From positions 1-5,908 of the forward strand of contig ONXW01000302.1 in NCBI GenBank assembly GCA_900321915.1: 5,908 nt of DNA, written 5' to 3'. The translations under genes and the position numbers were made by a program. Position 1 is the stretch's first letter; every line of letters begins with the position of its first letter. The notes under the pieces were generated by a model that saw only the letters and a list, made by a program, of their open reading frames with translations, made no database searches and was not told where the DNA came from. The stretch is from an uncultured Eubacteriales bacterium. Its GTDB lineage: Bacteria > Bacillota > Clostridia > Lachnospirales > Lachnospiraceae. Below, one piece after another: positions 1 to 5,908 of the stretch.

Positions 1-692
1 AAAATCCGGCCCAGGAACATGACGCACACCCGGTCGGAAATATGCCGGACCACGGACAGGTCGTGGCTGATAAAGAGGTAGGTGAGCCCCAGCTCCTTCT
101 TCAGCCTGTTCAGCAGGTTCAGGATCTGGTTCTGGATGGAGACATCCAGGGCGGACACCGGCTCGTCGCAGACGATAAGCTCGGGGTTCATGGCGATGGC
201 GCGGGCAATGCTGATTCTCTGCCTCTGTCCGCCGGAAAACTGGTGCGGGTACCGGTTGAGGAACTCCCCGGGCACGCCCACCTCCTCCATCAGCTCCAGG
301 ACGCGGTCCGTCACCGCTTCCTTTGTGGGACAGACCTTCCAGGTCACCAGGGGCTCCGCGATGATATCCCGGATCGTCATCCGGGGGTTCAGGGACGCGT
401 AAGGGTCCTGGAACACCAGCTGGAACTGCCGCCGGTAACTGTGAAACTCCTTTTCCTTCAGGCCGGTGACATTTGCCCCGCCCAGGTACACCTCGCCCGC
501 CGTGGGCTCAATCAGCCGTATCAGGAGGCGTCCCAGGGTGGACTTCCCGCAGCCCGACTCCCCCACCAGTCCCAGGGTCTCGCCCCGGTATATCTTCAGG
601 GAGACGTCCTTCACCGCCTGCATGGTCCGTCCGTGCCCGGCGGGAAAGGTCTTGCAGAGGCCTCTCGCCTCCAGCAGGATATCATCGCTCAA
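1..692 (-). CDS. Peptide ABC transporter ATP-binding protein, DppF/OppF-like (3' end outside window)
   Basis: My translation from TTG at 690-692 gives 230 codons, open to the left edge. It begins MSDDILLEARGLCKTF, where ILLEARGLCKTF is a normal first strand of the family. Walker A is GESGCGKST at 44-52, the Q-loop is FQDPYASLNPR at 94-104 (Gln95), the signature is FSGGQRQR at 152-159, and Walker B with the catalytic glutamate is LIVCDEPVSALD at 172-183 (Glu177). The switch histidine is His210 in ISHDLSVV. The D-P-Y-A-S-L-N-P form of the Q-loop and the CDEPVSALDVSIQ stretch are typical of the F-type partner rather than D-type. It should form the second nucleotide-binding subunit with the DppD-like ATPase. 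Roughly the last 80-110 residues, including the C-terminal oligopeptide domain, are missing because of the window edge and not because of a mutation. The 4-base overlap with the preceding gene suggests coupled translation. Confidence 0.93.
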   Translation of the reverse strand, partial: MSDDILLEARGLCKTFPAGHGRTMQAVKDVSLKIYRGETLGLVGESGCGKSTLGRLLIRLIEPTAGEVYLGGANVTGLKEKEFHSYRRQFQLVFQDPYASLNPRMTIRDIIAEPLVTWKVCPTKEAVTDRVLELMEEVGVPGEFLNRYPHQFSGGQRQRISIARAIAMNPELIVCDEPVSALDVSIQNQILNLLNRLKKELGLTYLFISHDLSVVRHISDRVCVMFLGRI

Positions 693-1678
693 GCCTCATT
701 CCCCCTTCCCTCAGGATCCGCGGCCAGGTGGCAGCACACCAGATGGCCGGGAGAAATCTCCCGGAATTCCGGCATCTCGTCCGCGCACCTGTCCAGGCAC
801 TCCGCGCAGCGCAGAGAAAAGCTGCAGCCCTGCGGCAGGTGCAGCATGTTCGGCACGACGCCCGGGATCGTCTGCAGCTCCGCGCCCCCGCCGCGAAGGG
901 AGGAAACCGCCGACAGAAGCCCCCGGGTATAGGGATGCGCGGGGTGGTCGAACAGTTCAAAGGTATCCGCCTGCTCCACGATGCGCCCCGCGTACATCAC
1001 ATAGACATAATCGCATATCTGGGCAATGACGCCCAGGTTGTGGCTGATGATGAGGATGCTGGTCCCCCCGCCGCAGAGAGTTTTCATCAGCTGCAGAATC
1101 TGCGCCTCCACCATCACATCCAGGGCGGTGGTGGGCTCATCCGCAATCAGGAGCTTCGGCCGGCAGATCATGGCCATGGCGATCAGCACCCTCTGCCGGA
1201 GGCCTCCCGACAGCTGGTGGGGATAACAGCCGTATCTCCTCTCCGCGTCCGGGATTCCCACGGCCTCAAAGATCGCAAGGCCCTGTTTCTTCGCCTCCTC
1301 CGCGGTCACATGCCGGTGGGCGCGCAGAGCCTCCTCCACCTGCTTTCCCACGCGGATCACGGGGTTCAGGCTCGTCATGGGCTCCTGGAAAATCATGGAA
1401 ACCTCATTTCCGCGCATTTTGCACCGCTCGGCCTCAGAGATGCCCGTGATATCCCGTCCATCGAGGAAAATGCTGCCGCCGGCAACCTGTCCCGGCTTCT
1501 TCACCAGCCCCATGACAGCGCGGGCCGTCATGCTCTTGCCGCAGCCCGATTCTCCCACGATGCCCACAATTTTTCCCGCCGGAACCGTGAGGGACACATC
1601 ATTGACCGCGCGTACCGTTCCCTTCGGGTGGGGAAAGATAACGTTCAGATGTTTTATTTCAAGTGTATTCTGTTCCAT
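689..1678 (-). CDS. Peptide ABC transporter ATP-binding protein, DppD/OppD-like
   Basis: This 329-residue cytoplasmic ATPase is one of two that power the importer. Motifs run in order: Walker A GESGCGKS at 42-49, Q-loop Gln98 in MIFQEPMTSLNP at 95-106, signature LSGGLRQR at 156-163, Walker B and catalytic Glu in LLIADEPTTALD at 176-187 (Glu181), and switch His213 in ISHNLG. All catalytic residues are present, so the site should hydrolyse ATP. Two small departures are Leu in the signature, where Met or Gln is common, and Asn after the switch His, where Asp is common. The C-terminal oligopeptide domain begins at HPYTRGLLSAV (248-258) and carries Cys285, Cys291, Cys298 and Cys316-His, the spacing seen in OppD/DppD proteins and linked in some members to an iron-sulfur cluster. 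Length is typical. It starts 9 bases after the DppC-like stop, and its own stop overlaps the next start. Confidence 0.95.
   Translation of the reverse strand: MEQNTLEIKHLNVIFPHPKGTVRAVNDVSLTVPAGKIVGIVGESGCGKSMTARAVMGLVKKPGQVAGGSIFLDGRDITGISEAERCKMRGNEVSMIFQEPMTSLNPVIRVGKQVEEALRAHRHVTAEEAKKQGLAIFEAVGIPDAERRYGCYPHQLSGGLRQRVLIAMAMICRPKLLIADEPTTALDVMVEAQILQLMKTLCGGGTSILIISHNLGVIAQICDYVYVMYAGRIVEQADTFELFDHPAHPYTRGLLSAVSSLRGGGAELQTIPGVVPNMLHLPQGCSFSLRCAECLDRCADEMPEFREISPGHLVCCHLAADPEGRGNEA
693..707 (-). promoter_or_regulatory. Ribosome-binding region that fixes a TTG start for the DppF-like ATPase
   Basis: AAGGGGG on the minus strand (701-707) is followed by 8 bases and then TTG at 690-692. In this frame a TGA sits two codons before the TTG (696-698), so no earlier start is possible. 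The nearby ATGs at 698 and 685 are in the wrong frames, and the one at 698 hits a stop after five codons. The first in-frame ATG is 23 codons inside, after the opening strand of the ATPase fold. TTG is therefore the best start, overlapping the previous stop as TTGA. Confidence 0.7.
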
Positions 1679-1683
1679 GGCAG

Positions 1684-1690
1684 CTCCTTA
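1684..1690 (-). promoter_or_regulatory. Shine-Dalgarno (TAAGGAG) for the DppD-like ATPase, fused with the preceding stop codon
   Basis: On the minus strand TAAGGAG joins the TAA stop of the DppC-like gene (1688-1690) to GGAG, 5 bases before the ATG at 1676-1678. A ribosome ending on the permease covers this site, so the two genes are probably translationally coupled. Confidence 0.75.
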
Positions 1691-2602
1691 CGCGTCAGAC
1701 TGGTGCGGATCCAGCACATCCCGCAGCCCGTCCCCGAGGAAATTGAAGGCCATAACTACCGCCATAATCGCCGCTCCCGGCACAAAACAGAGCCAGGGCG
1801 CGTTATAGAGATACTGTCTTCCGGCATTGATCATCAGGCCCCAGGAGGCGTCCGGCGCCTGGACTCCCAGCCCCAGGAAGCTGAGGCTGCTCTCCGTGAG
1901 TATGGCCGAGGGGATATTCAGGGTAAAAAGAACAATCAGCGTGGGGATGCAGTTGGGCAGGATATGCCTGAGAATCGTTTTGAAGCCGGACACGCCGATG
2001 ACGCGGGCCGCCTGCACATACTCGCTCTCCCGGATCTTCAGGGTCTCCGAGCGGACGATGCGGGCCACGCTGGCCCAGCTGACCAGGGCCAGGGTCAGGA
2101 ATACATTAAACAGGCCGTCCCCCAGGGTATACATAATCACCATGGCCAGGAGCATGGACGGAAGCGCCAGCATAATGTCCACAAGGCGCATGATCACCGT
2201 GTCGGGGATACCGCCGTAAAAGCCTGCCACAACCCCGAGGAACGCTCCCAGCACCATGCCGAGCAGTGTGGGAAGCACTCCCGCCAGGAGCGATACCCTG
2301 GACCCGTACAGAAGCCTTGTCAGGATATCCCTTCCCCCCTCGTCGGTTCCCAGCAGGTGGGCCGCGGAAGGGGCTGAAAGCCGGTTCATCAGATCCATTT
2401 CACTGTACTCATATGGGGTGAGGAGGGGTGCAAACAGGGCGGCCAGGAAAAACAGGAGAATCACAACGGCGGAAATGGCCGCGAGCTTATTTTCCCGCAC
2501 CATGCGGGCCAGTTTGTCCCGGAAGGTCTCTTTCTCGCCGATCTGGCTTTCCAGCATGAGGCTGTCCCGGCTCATTCCCGGATCTATCTTCTCTCCGGTC
2601 AT
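1688..2602 (-). CDS. Peptide ABC transporter permease, DppC/OppC-like
   Basis: This 304-residue inner-membrane protein is the second channel subunit. It has a hydrophilic N-terminal tail of about 38 residues, then a first membrane helix at about 40-62. HLLGTDEGGRD at 82-92 is the diagnostic DppC/OppC motif (usual form H.LGTD..GRD). Further hydrophobic segments lie near 103-130, 138-160, 163-183, 218-238 and 271-293. The EAA-type ATPase-docking loop is EYVQAARVIGVSGFKTILRH at 194-213, running into ILPN at 214-217, a close match to the family. LSFLGLGVQAPDASWG at 240-255 is also characteristic. Length is normal, and all expected elements are present. The stop TAA at 1688-1690 forms part of the Shine-Dalgarno of the next gene. 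Confidence 0.95.
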   Translation of the reverse strand: MTGEKIDPGMSRDSLMLESQIGEKETFRDKLARMVRENKLAAISAVVILLFFLAALFAPLLTPYEYSEMDLMNRLSAPSAAHLLGTDEGGRDILTRLLYGSRVSLLAGVLPTLLGMVLGAFLGVVAGFYGGIPDTVIMRLVDIMLALPSMLLAMVIMYTLGDGLFNVFLTLALVSWASVARIVRSETLKIRESEYVQAARVIGVSGFKTILRHILPNCIPTLIVLFTLNIPSAILTESSLSFLGLGVQAPDASWGLMINAGRQYLYNAPWLCFVPGAAIMAVVMAFNFLGDGLRDVLDPHQSDA

Positions 2603-2604
2603 CC

Positions 2605-3528
2605 TCAGGCCTCCTTTCCGACCCTGGGGTCAAGCACGGCGTACAGGAAATCCGCCGCGAGGTTCCCGAGAATCACAACCGCGGTGGCGAACAGGGCTGT
2701 TCCCTCCAGGAGGGGGATATCGCGCCCCGAGATGGCCTGCACCGCCAGGCGCCCGATCCCGTTGATGGAAAATACCGTCTCCGTGATCACCGCCCCCGAG
2801 AGGAGACTGGAAAACTGGAGCGCCATCATGGTCACCACCGGCAGGAGGGCATTCCGCAGGGCATGGAAAATAAGGACGCTGAGCTGGGTGAGTCCCTTGG
2901 CCCGCGCCGTGTCAATATAATCCTCCTGCAGGATCTCCAGAAGATCCGACCGCACAAGCCTTGCCACGCTCCCGGCAGAATTCCATCCCAGGGCGATGGC
3001 GGGCAGGATAAAGCTCTTCAGGCTCGCGGCGCCGGAGATGGGAAGCAGGTGCAGGTGATAGGCAAATATGTACTGCAGGATCATCGCCACCATAAAAACA
3101 GGCATGGAGACGCCCAGAAGGGACATCCCCATAAACAGATGGTCAAGAAGGCCGTTCTTCTTCACTGCCGCTATGATGCCGCACAGAATTCCCAGAATCC
3201 ACGCGAACAGGGCGGCCAGGGCCGAAAGCTTGAGGGTATTCCCGAAGGCGCGCCCCATCAGCACGGAGACCGGCTTTCCCAGGGAAAAGCTGGTCCCGAA
3301 ATCTCCCCGGAGGGCATTCGTGATATACCTGAAAAACTGTATGTGCAGCGGCTGGTCCAGTCCCAGCTCCGCCGTCATGCGGGCGATGGCCGCCCGGTCC
3401 GCGTGCTCCCCCATCAGGGTCGTCACGGGATTGCCGGGCACAACCTGCAGCATGAGAAAAATCATCAGCGCCACGCCGAAAAGGACGACAGCTGCCTGCA
3501 GCAGCCGCTTTATCAATAATCGAAACAT
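2605..3528 (-). CDS. Peptide ABC transporter permease, DppB/OppB-like
   Basis: This 307-residue inner-membrane protein is one half of the translocation channel. The N-terminal helix (about 9-30) is followed by the family hallmark VVPGNPV at 29-35, an extracytoplasmic stretch with LGLDQP at 55-60, and GDFGTSF at 75-81. The core contains about five more hydrophobic segments, near 101-122, 132-158, 172-187, 228-252 and 275-297. The cytoplasmic EAA-type loop that docks on the ATPases is DYIDTARAKGLTQLSVLIFH at 203-222, leading into ALRNALLP at 223-230. The protein ends with the usual LDPRV. Length is typical for DppB/GsiC proteins. The ATG has GGGAG at 3533-3537, 4 bases upstream, just after the binding-protein stop. 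The gap to the DppC-like gene is 2 bases. I see no truncation or missing motif. Confidence 0.95.
   Translation of the reverse strand: MFRLLIKRLLQAAVVLFGVALMIFLMLQVVPGNPVTTLMGEHADRAAIARMTAELGLDQPLHIQFFRYITNALRGDFGTSFSLGKPVSVLMGRAFGNTLKLSALAALFAWILGILCGIIAAVKKNGLLDHLFMGMSLLGVSMPVFMVAMILQYIFAYHLHLLPISGAASLKSFILPAIALGWNSAGSVARLVRSDLLEILQEDYIDTARAKGLTQLSVLIFHALRNALLPVVTMMALQFSSLLSGAVITETVFSINGIGRLAVQAISGRDIPLLEGTALFATAVVILGNLAADFLYAVLDPRVGKEA
2610..2615 (-). promoter_or_regulatory. Perfect Shine-Dalgarno (AGGAGG) for the DppC-like permease, inside the DppB-like gene
   Basis: AGGAGG on the minus strand lies 7 bases before the ATG at 2602, within the last codons of the preceding permease gene, whose TGA is at 2605-2607. 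Only two bases separate that stop from the next start. This layout favours termination-reinitiation coupling and near-equal output of the two channel subunits. It also supports this start over the ATG nine codons further in. Confidence 0.8.
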
Positions 3529-3540
3529 AAAACTCCCGTG

Positions 3541-5220
3541 TTATTTCAGAACCACATCCGAAGCGTAGAAATCGGTAAAGCCGGCCCACTGGGGCGTAAA
3601 GCTCTGTACCCTGTCGCCCATGCAGAACAGGTGCTGCTCTTCATACAGCGGGATCCAGGCCACATCCTCGGAAATGATCTTCTTCTCCAGCTCCCGGTAT
3701 TCCTCCATGCGGGCGTCGTCATCCACAATAGCCCGCGCGGCGGATACTCTCGCCATCACTTCCTTATCGGGATAGTTCAGGCTTCGCTGGGCGGTGTTTT
3801 CCGCCGTTCCGAAGAAGGTGTACATGATGTTTGCAGGGTCGTTGTAATCCATTCCCCAGCGCGCCACGAAGGATTCCATGGCTCCGGAAATCCTGAGGTC
3901 CAGCCACGCGGAGTGGTCATAGCTCTTGATATTGGCCTTGATGCCTGCCTTCGACAGCTGCTGGCTGATGGCCTGGTACACGAGCTTGGTATTGCCGTCG
4001 GCCGCATTGTCCTGGGCCAGCTCAAAGGTAACCTCACCGTCCTTGTATCCGGCTTCCGTGAGGATTTTCCGGGCCTCGTCCGGGCTGTAGGTGAAGCCTT
4101 CCAGGCTGTCATTGTGGCCCCAGATGCCCGTGGGGATAATGCCGTTCTCCCGGATGGCGGCGCCGCCGTAGATGCTGTTTATGATGGTATCCACGTCAAT
4201 GGCTGTTCCGATGGCCCTTCGCACTGCCGGATCCTTCAGGTACTGGTTTTCCTGGTTGAGGACGAGATACGTCTCCCCCACCCGCGGGGCGGAAACGAGG
4301 CGGTCCGCGTAGGCTGTCTCATAGGAGGATTTCACAATGGCGCTGTCCAGGGCGATCAGGTCCATCAGGTCCAGATCCCCGTTCCTGAACATCAGGTCCT
4401 GGGTTCCCGCATCCGGGATAACCTTCACCAGCACCTTCTTTACCGACGGCTCCTCCCCCCAGTAGTTCTTATTGTACTCCAGGGTATAGTGGTCATTTGT
4501 CACCCACTCCGTCACAATGTAGGGGCCGCTGCCGATGGTGTCCTCCGGCTCGCTGCCGAAATTCTTCACCTCCGCCATCGTCTCCGCGTCCACGATGGAC
4601 ATGGCCGGCGCGGAGAGCTCCGCGAGGAAGCCGGCGTTCGGGGCCTGGAGCGTCACCGTAAAGTGAGTGTCGTCCGTCACAGAAAAGCCCTCCAGGGAAT
4701 CAGCCTCCCCCTTCATCAGGGCCTCGCCGCCCACAACCTCCAGCGGGATATCCGTGTTCTCCTTGGCCTCCCGGAGGAGCCTCTCAAAGCTGTACTGCAC
4801 GTCGGAGGCGGTGAGGGCGCTTCCGTTGGAAAATGCCACCCCCTCCTTCAGCGTAAATTCATAGGTAAGCCCGTCCCCGCTGACCGTGTAGTCGTCGCAC
4901 AGGCTTTTTACCACCTCGGCCCCGGATTCCGTCGGCCTGGTCTCAAACAGCCGGTCAAACACGTTCATGGGGATCATGTAATTGTCCGTGGTTTTTGCCA
5001 CATCCATGGTGGAAATATCATAGAGGACCGCTGTGCGGAGAAGTCCGGGCTCCGCGGCCTGGGATCCTGTCTGCGCCCCTGCTGCCGGGGCGGCTGCGGT
5101 CTGTGCCGCGGTCTCTCCCCCGGCAGGCTGCTGCTCCGGGGCTTTCCCGCAGGCCGCAAGCACCAGGGCCGCCGCCAGGGCGCCCGGGATAATCCTCTGT
5201 ACAATCCTGTTTTTCTTCAT
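3541..5220 (-). CDS. Peptide ABC transporter substrate-binding lipoprotein (SBP family 5, DppA/OppA-like)
   Basis: This 559-residue protein is the extracellular receptor of the importer. Residues 1-23 are a lipoprotein signal peptide (MKKN..., then a hydrophobic core) ending in a lipobox LAA-C, so Cys24 would be lipidated and anchor the protein to the membrane. Residues 25-58 are a low-complexity Ala/Gln/Gly/Pro linker. The rest reads as a family 5 solute-binding fold: LTASDVQYSFERLL at 136-149, IGSGPYIVTEW at 229-239, an AVRRAI-type helix at 332-337, and WGMDYNDP at 455-462. In that last motif Asp458 appears to match the aspartate of E. coli DppA and OppA that holds the free amino group of bound peptides. 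Length is normal for the family. ATG at 5220 is the natural start because the signal peptide begins there. The DppB-like permease gene follows after 12 bases. Peptide is the likely substrate; nickel, glutathione or another peptide-like ligand is not excluded. Confidence 0.95.
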   Translation of the reverse strand: MKKNRIVQRIIPGALAAALVLAACGKAPEQQPAGGETAAQTAAAPAAGAQTGSQAAEPGLLRTAVLYDISTMDVAKTTDNYMIPMNVFDRLFETRPTESGAEVVKSLCDDYTVSGDGLTYEFTLKEGVAFSNGSALTASDVQYSFERLLREAKENTDIPLEVVGGEALMKGEADSLEGFSVTDDTHFTVTLQAPNAGFLAELSAPAMSIVDAETMAEVKNFGSEPEDTIGSGPYIVTEWVTNDHYTLEYNKNYWGEEPSVKKVLVKVIPDAGTQDLMFRNGDLDLMDLIALDSAIVKSSYETAYADRLVSAPRVGETYLVLNQENQYLKDPAVRRAIGTAIDVDTIINSIYGGAAIRENGIIPTGIWGHNDSLEGFTYSPDEARKILTEAGYKDGEVTFELAQDNAADGNTKLVYQAISQQLSKAGIKANIKSYDHSAWLDLRISGAMESFVARWGMDYNDPANIMYTFFGTAENTAQRSLNYPDKEVMARVSAARAIVDDDARMEEYRELEKKIISEDVAWIPLYEEQHLFCMGDRVQSFTPQWAGFTDFYASDVVLK

Positions 5221-5257
5221 AATACTCTCTGTTCTCCCTTTCTCTTTCCTCAGTTCC
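5221..5257 (-). other. Polypurine spacer between the upstream gene and the transporter operon, with ambiguous ribosome-binding site
   Basis: On the minus strand these 37 bases are almost all A and G after the upstream stop codon. Two Shine-Dalgarno-like sites can serve the binding-protein start: AGAGAG at 5225-5230 with a 4-base gap, and AAGGGAG at 5234-5240 with a 13-base gap. The first is close and imperfect, and the second is a better match but far. I see no -35/-10 pair, inverted repeat or T-run. Transcription therefore either reads through from the upstream gene or starts from a promoter inside its coding sequence. Confidence 0.5.
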
Positions 5258-5908
5258 TCATCCCAGCGGGATCTCCACGATCTCCGCCATCTTTGTCAGG
5301 CACAGCTCAATCTGCGCGGAGGTCTCATCCACCATGCGGGTGGTGATCTCCTCATTTTTCTCATTCTCAAAGCTCTTGTAAAGGTTCCTCTTTACCGCGC
5401 TGCTCACATTTTCCATTCTTGTGGCAAATGCCCTCTTCGGCACAAGCTTCCGCATGGGTCCCGGAAGATCCGTCCTGAGAAGGGCCTTTTCCATGGTCCC
5501 CTTCCCCAGGGCAAGGACTGCCAGGGACAGCATGATGCCGGCCAGGATTCCCGGCAGGCCGCTGGAGATCATGGCCACGCCGCTTCCCCCGCAGAGAAGC
5601 CCTACCAGCACGGAGATAATGGAATCTATGAGCCATGTGATCTCTTCCACCGCAAAGACGTTTTTCGCGTCCACCTGGATGTCGATATCGGAGGCGGAAA
5701 GGTAGGATCCGAGGCTCAGGGCGCTGTAGGGCACATTGTGCCGGATGCAGATGGGCACGGTATATTCCTCCAGCTCCTCCGCCACGGGCTTAAGCCATGA
5801 AGTGATGACGCCGCTGAGGAGTTCCTTGCATTCCTCCGTGCGGAGATACTCTTCTATCTCATTCCGCATCACCTCGTCGGTATCCACCAGGCGCCGGATC
5901 TCGCCGTT
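5258..5908 (-). CDS. Unrecognised protein with a central membrane hairpin, C-terminal part only (5' end outside window)
   Basis: The reading frame is open to the right edge (first codon AAC at 5908) and ends at TGA 5258-5260, giving 216 residues. A GTG at 5885-5887 could act as a start, but seven more sense codons precede it and no ribosome-binding site is visible, so I treat the gene as truncated by the window. Residues about 1-95 are charged and mostly helical in character. Residues about 95-136 are a hydrophobic stretch rich in Gly, Leu, Ile and Val, broken near residues 114-120 (ISSGLPG), which reads as a two-helix membrane hairpin. Residues about 137-216 are again charged and helix-prone, ending in MAEIVEIPLG. 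A glycine-rich hairpin flanked by helical arms recalls the C-terminal regions of some bacterial dynamin-like GTPases and of Hsp70-like proteins with membrane tails. That is a resemblance from memory only: no GTPase or ATPase motif lies in the visible part. The stop is 37 bases before the binding-protein start, so it may share a transcript with the importer. Confidence 0.75.
   Translation of the reverse strand, partial: NGEIRRLVDTDEVMRNEIEEYLRTEECKELLSGVITSWLKPVAEELEEYTVPICIRHNVPYSALSLGSYLSASDIDIQVDAKNVFAVEEITWLIDSIISVLVGLLCGGSGVAMISSGLPGILAGIMLSLAVLALGKGTMEKALLRTDLPGPMRKLVPKRAFATRMENVSSAVKRNLYKSFENEKNEEITTRMVDETSAQIELCLTKMAEIVEIPLG

Noticed and set aside
42..932. A 296-codon plus-strand frame opposite the DppF-like gene and the 3' end of the DppD-like gene
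   Set aside because: The minus-strand frame here carries Walker A, Q-loop, signature, Walker B and switch motifs in order, and the plus-strand translation shows none.
119..1160. Similar stretches near 145-175 and 1118-1147 that might look like a direct repeat
   Set aside because: Both encode the Walker B/D-loop region (DEP..ALD) of paralogous ATPases, so the similarity is gene-family homology and not a repeat element.
473..2377. A 634-codon open frame on the plus strand, antisense to the DppD-like ATPase and DppC-like permease genes
   Set aside because: The translation is rich in Arg, His, Gln and Pro with no recognisable domain, and it lies wholly opposite two clearly conserved genes. Long antisense open frames are expected with GC-rich codon usage.
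3529..3540. Possible stem-loop between the binding-protein and permease genes, as found in some importer operons to raise binding-protein output
   Set aside because: The gap is only 12 bases, holds the Shine-Dalgarno for the permease, and shows no inverted repeat.
3538..5346. A 602-codon open frame on the plus strand, antisense to the whole binding-protein gene
   Set aside because: It mirrors a well-supported SBP family 5 gene and has a His/Val/Leu/Gly-rich composition without domain motifs. It is best seen as a codon-usage shadow.

Overview
The window is one run of genes on the minus strand, with no gene supported on the plus strand. In transcription order (high to low coordinates) it holds the 3' part of an unrecognised membrane protein gene, then a five-gene peptide/nickel-type (Opp/Dpp family) ABC importer: lipoprotein substrate-binding protein, two inner-membrane permeases, and two ATPases. 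The last ATPase is cut by the left edge. The importer has the classic A-B-C-D-F order of dipeptide/oligopeptide permease operons.

The organism looks like a fairly GC-rich Firmicute, most likely a gut-type clostridium (Lachnospiraceae or Oscillospiraceae). This is inferred from strong purine-rich Shine-Dalgarno sites, very tight gene packing, a lipobox-type lipoprotein binding protein, regular use of ATA, AGG and CGG codons, and protein sequences that read like clostridial Dpp/Opp components. No taxonomic marker gene is present, so this is only a leaning.

Region by region: 5258-5908 is the C-terminal 216 residues of a protein with a central hydrophobic hairpin and charged helical flanks. 5221-5257 is a 37-base polypurine spacer with no visible promoter or terminator. 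3541-5220 encodes the lipoprotein binding protein. 2605-3528 and 1688-2602 encode the DppB-like and DppC-like permeases. 689-1678 encodes the DppD-like ATPase, with its C-terminal cysteine motif. 1-692 encodes most of the DppF-like ATPase, starting at a TTG that overlaps the preceding stop codon. Spacers inside the importer are 12, 2 and 9 bases, then a 4-base overlap, so the five genes are almost certainly one transcript with translational coupling.

The expected mechanism is that the lipid-anchored protein captures a peptide-like substrate outside the membrane and delivers it to the B/C permease pair, and the D/F ATPase pair drives import with ATP. The aspartate that binds the peptide amino terminus in DppA/OppA appears to be kept, which favours peptides over nickel, but the substrate cannot be proved from sequence. 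I see no RNA gene, mobile element, CRISPR array, repeat array or convincing terminator. Apart from the unknown upstream gene, this is an ordinary transporter locus, and I did not find a new biological system in it.
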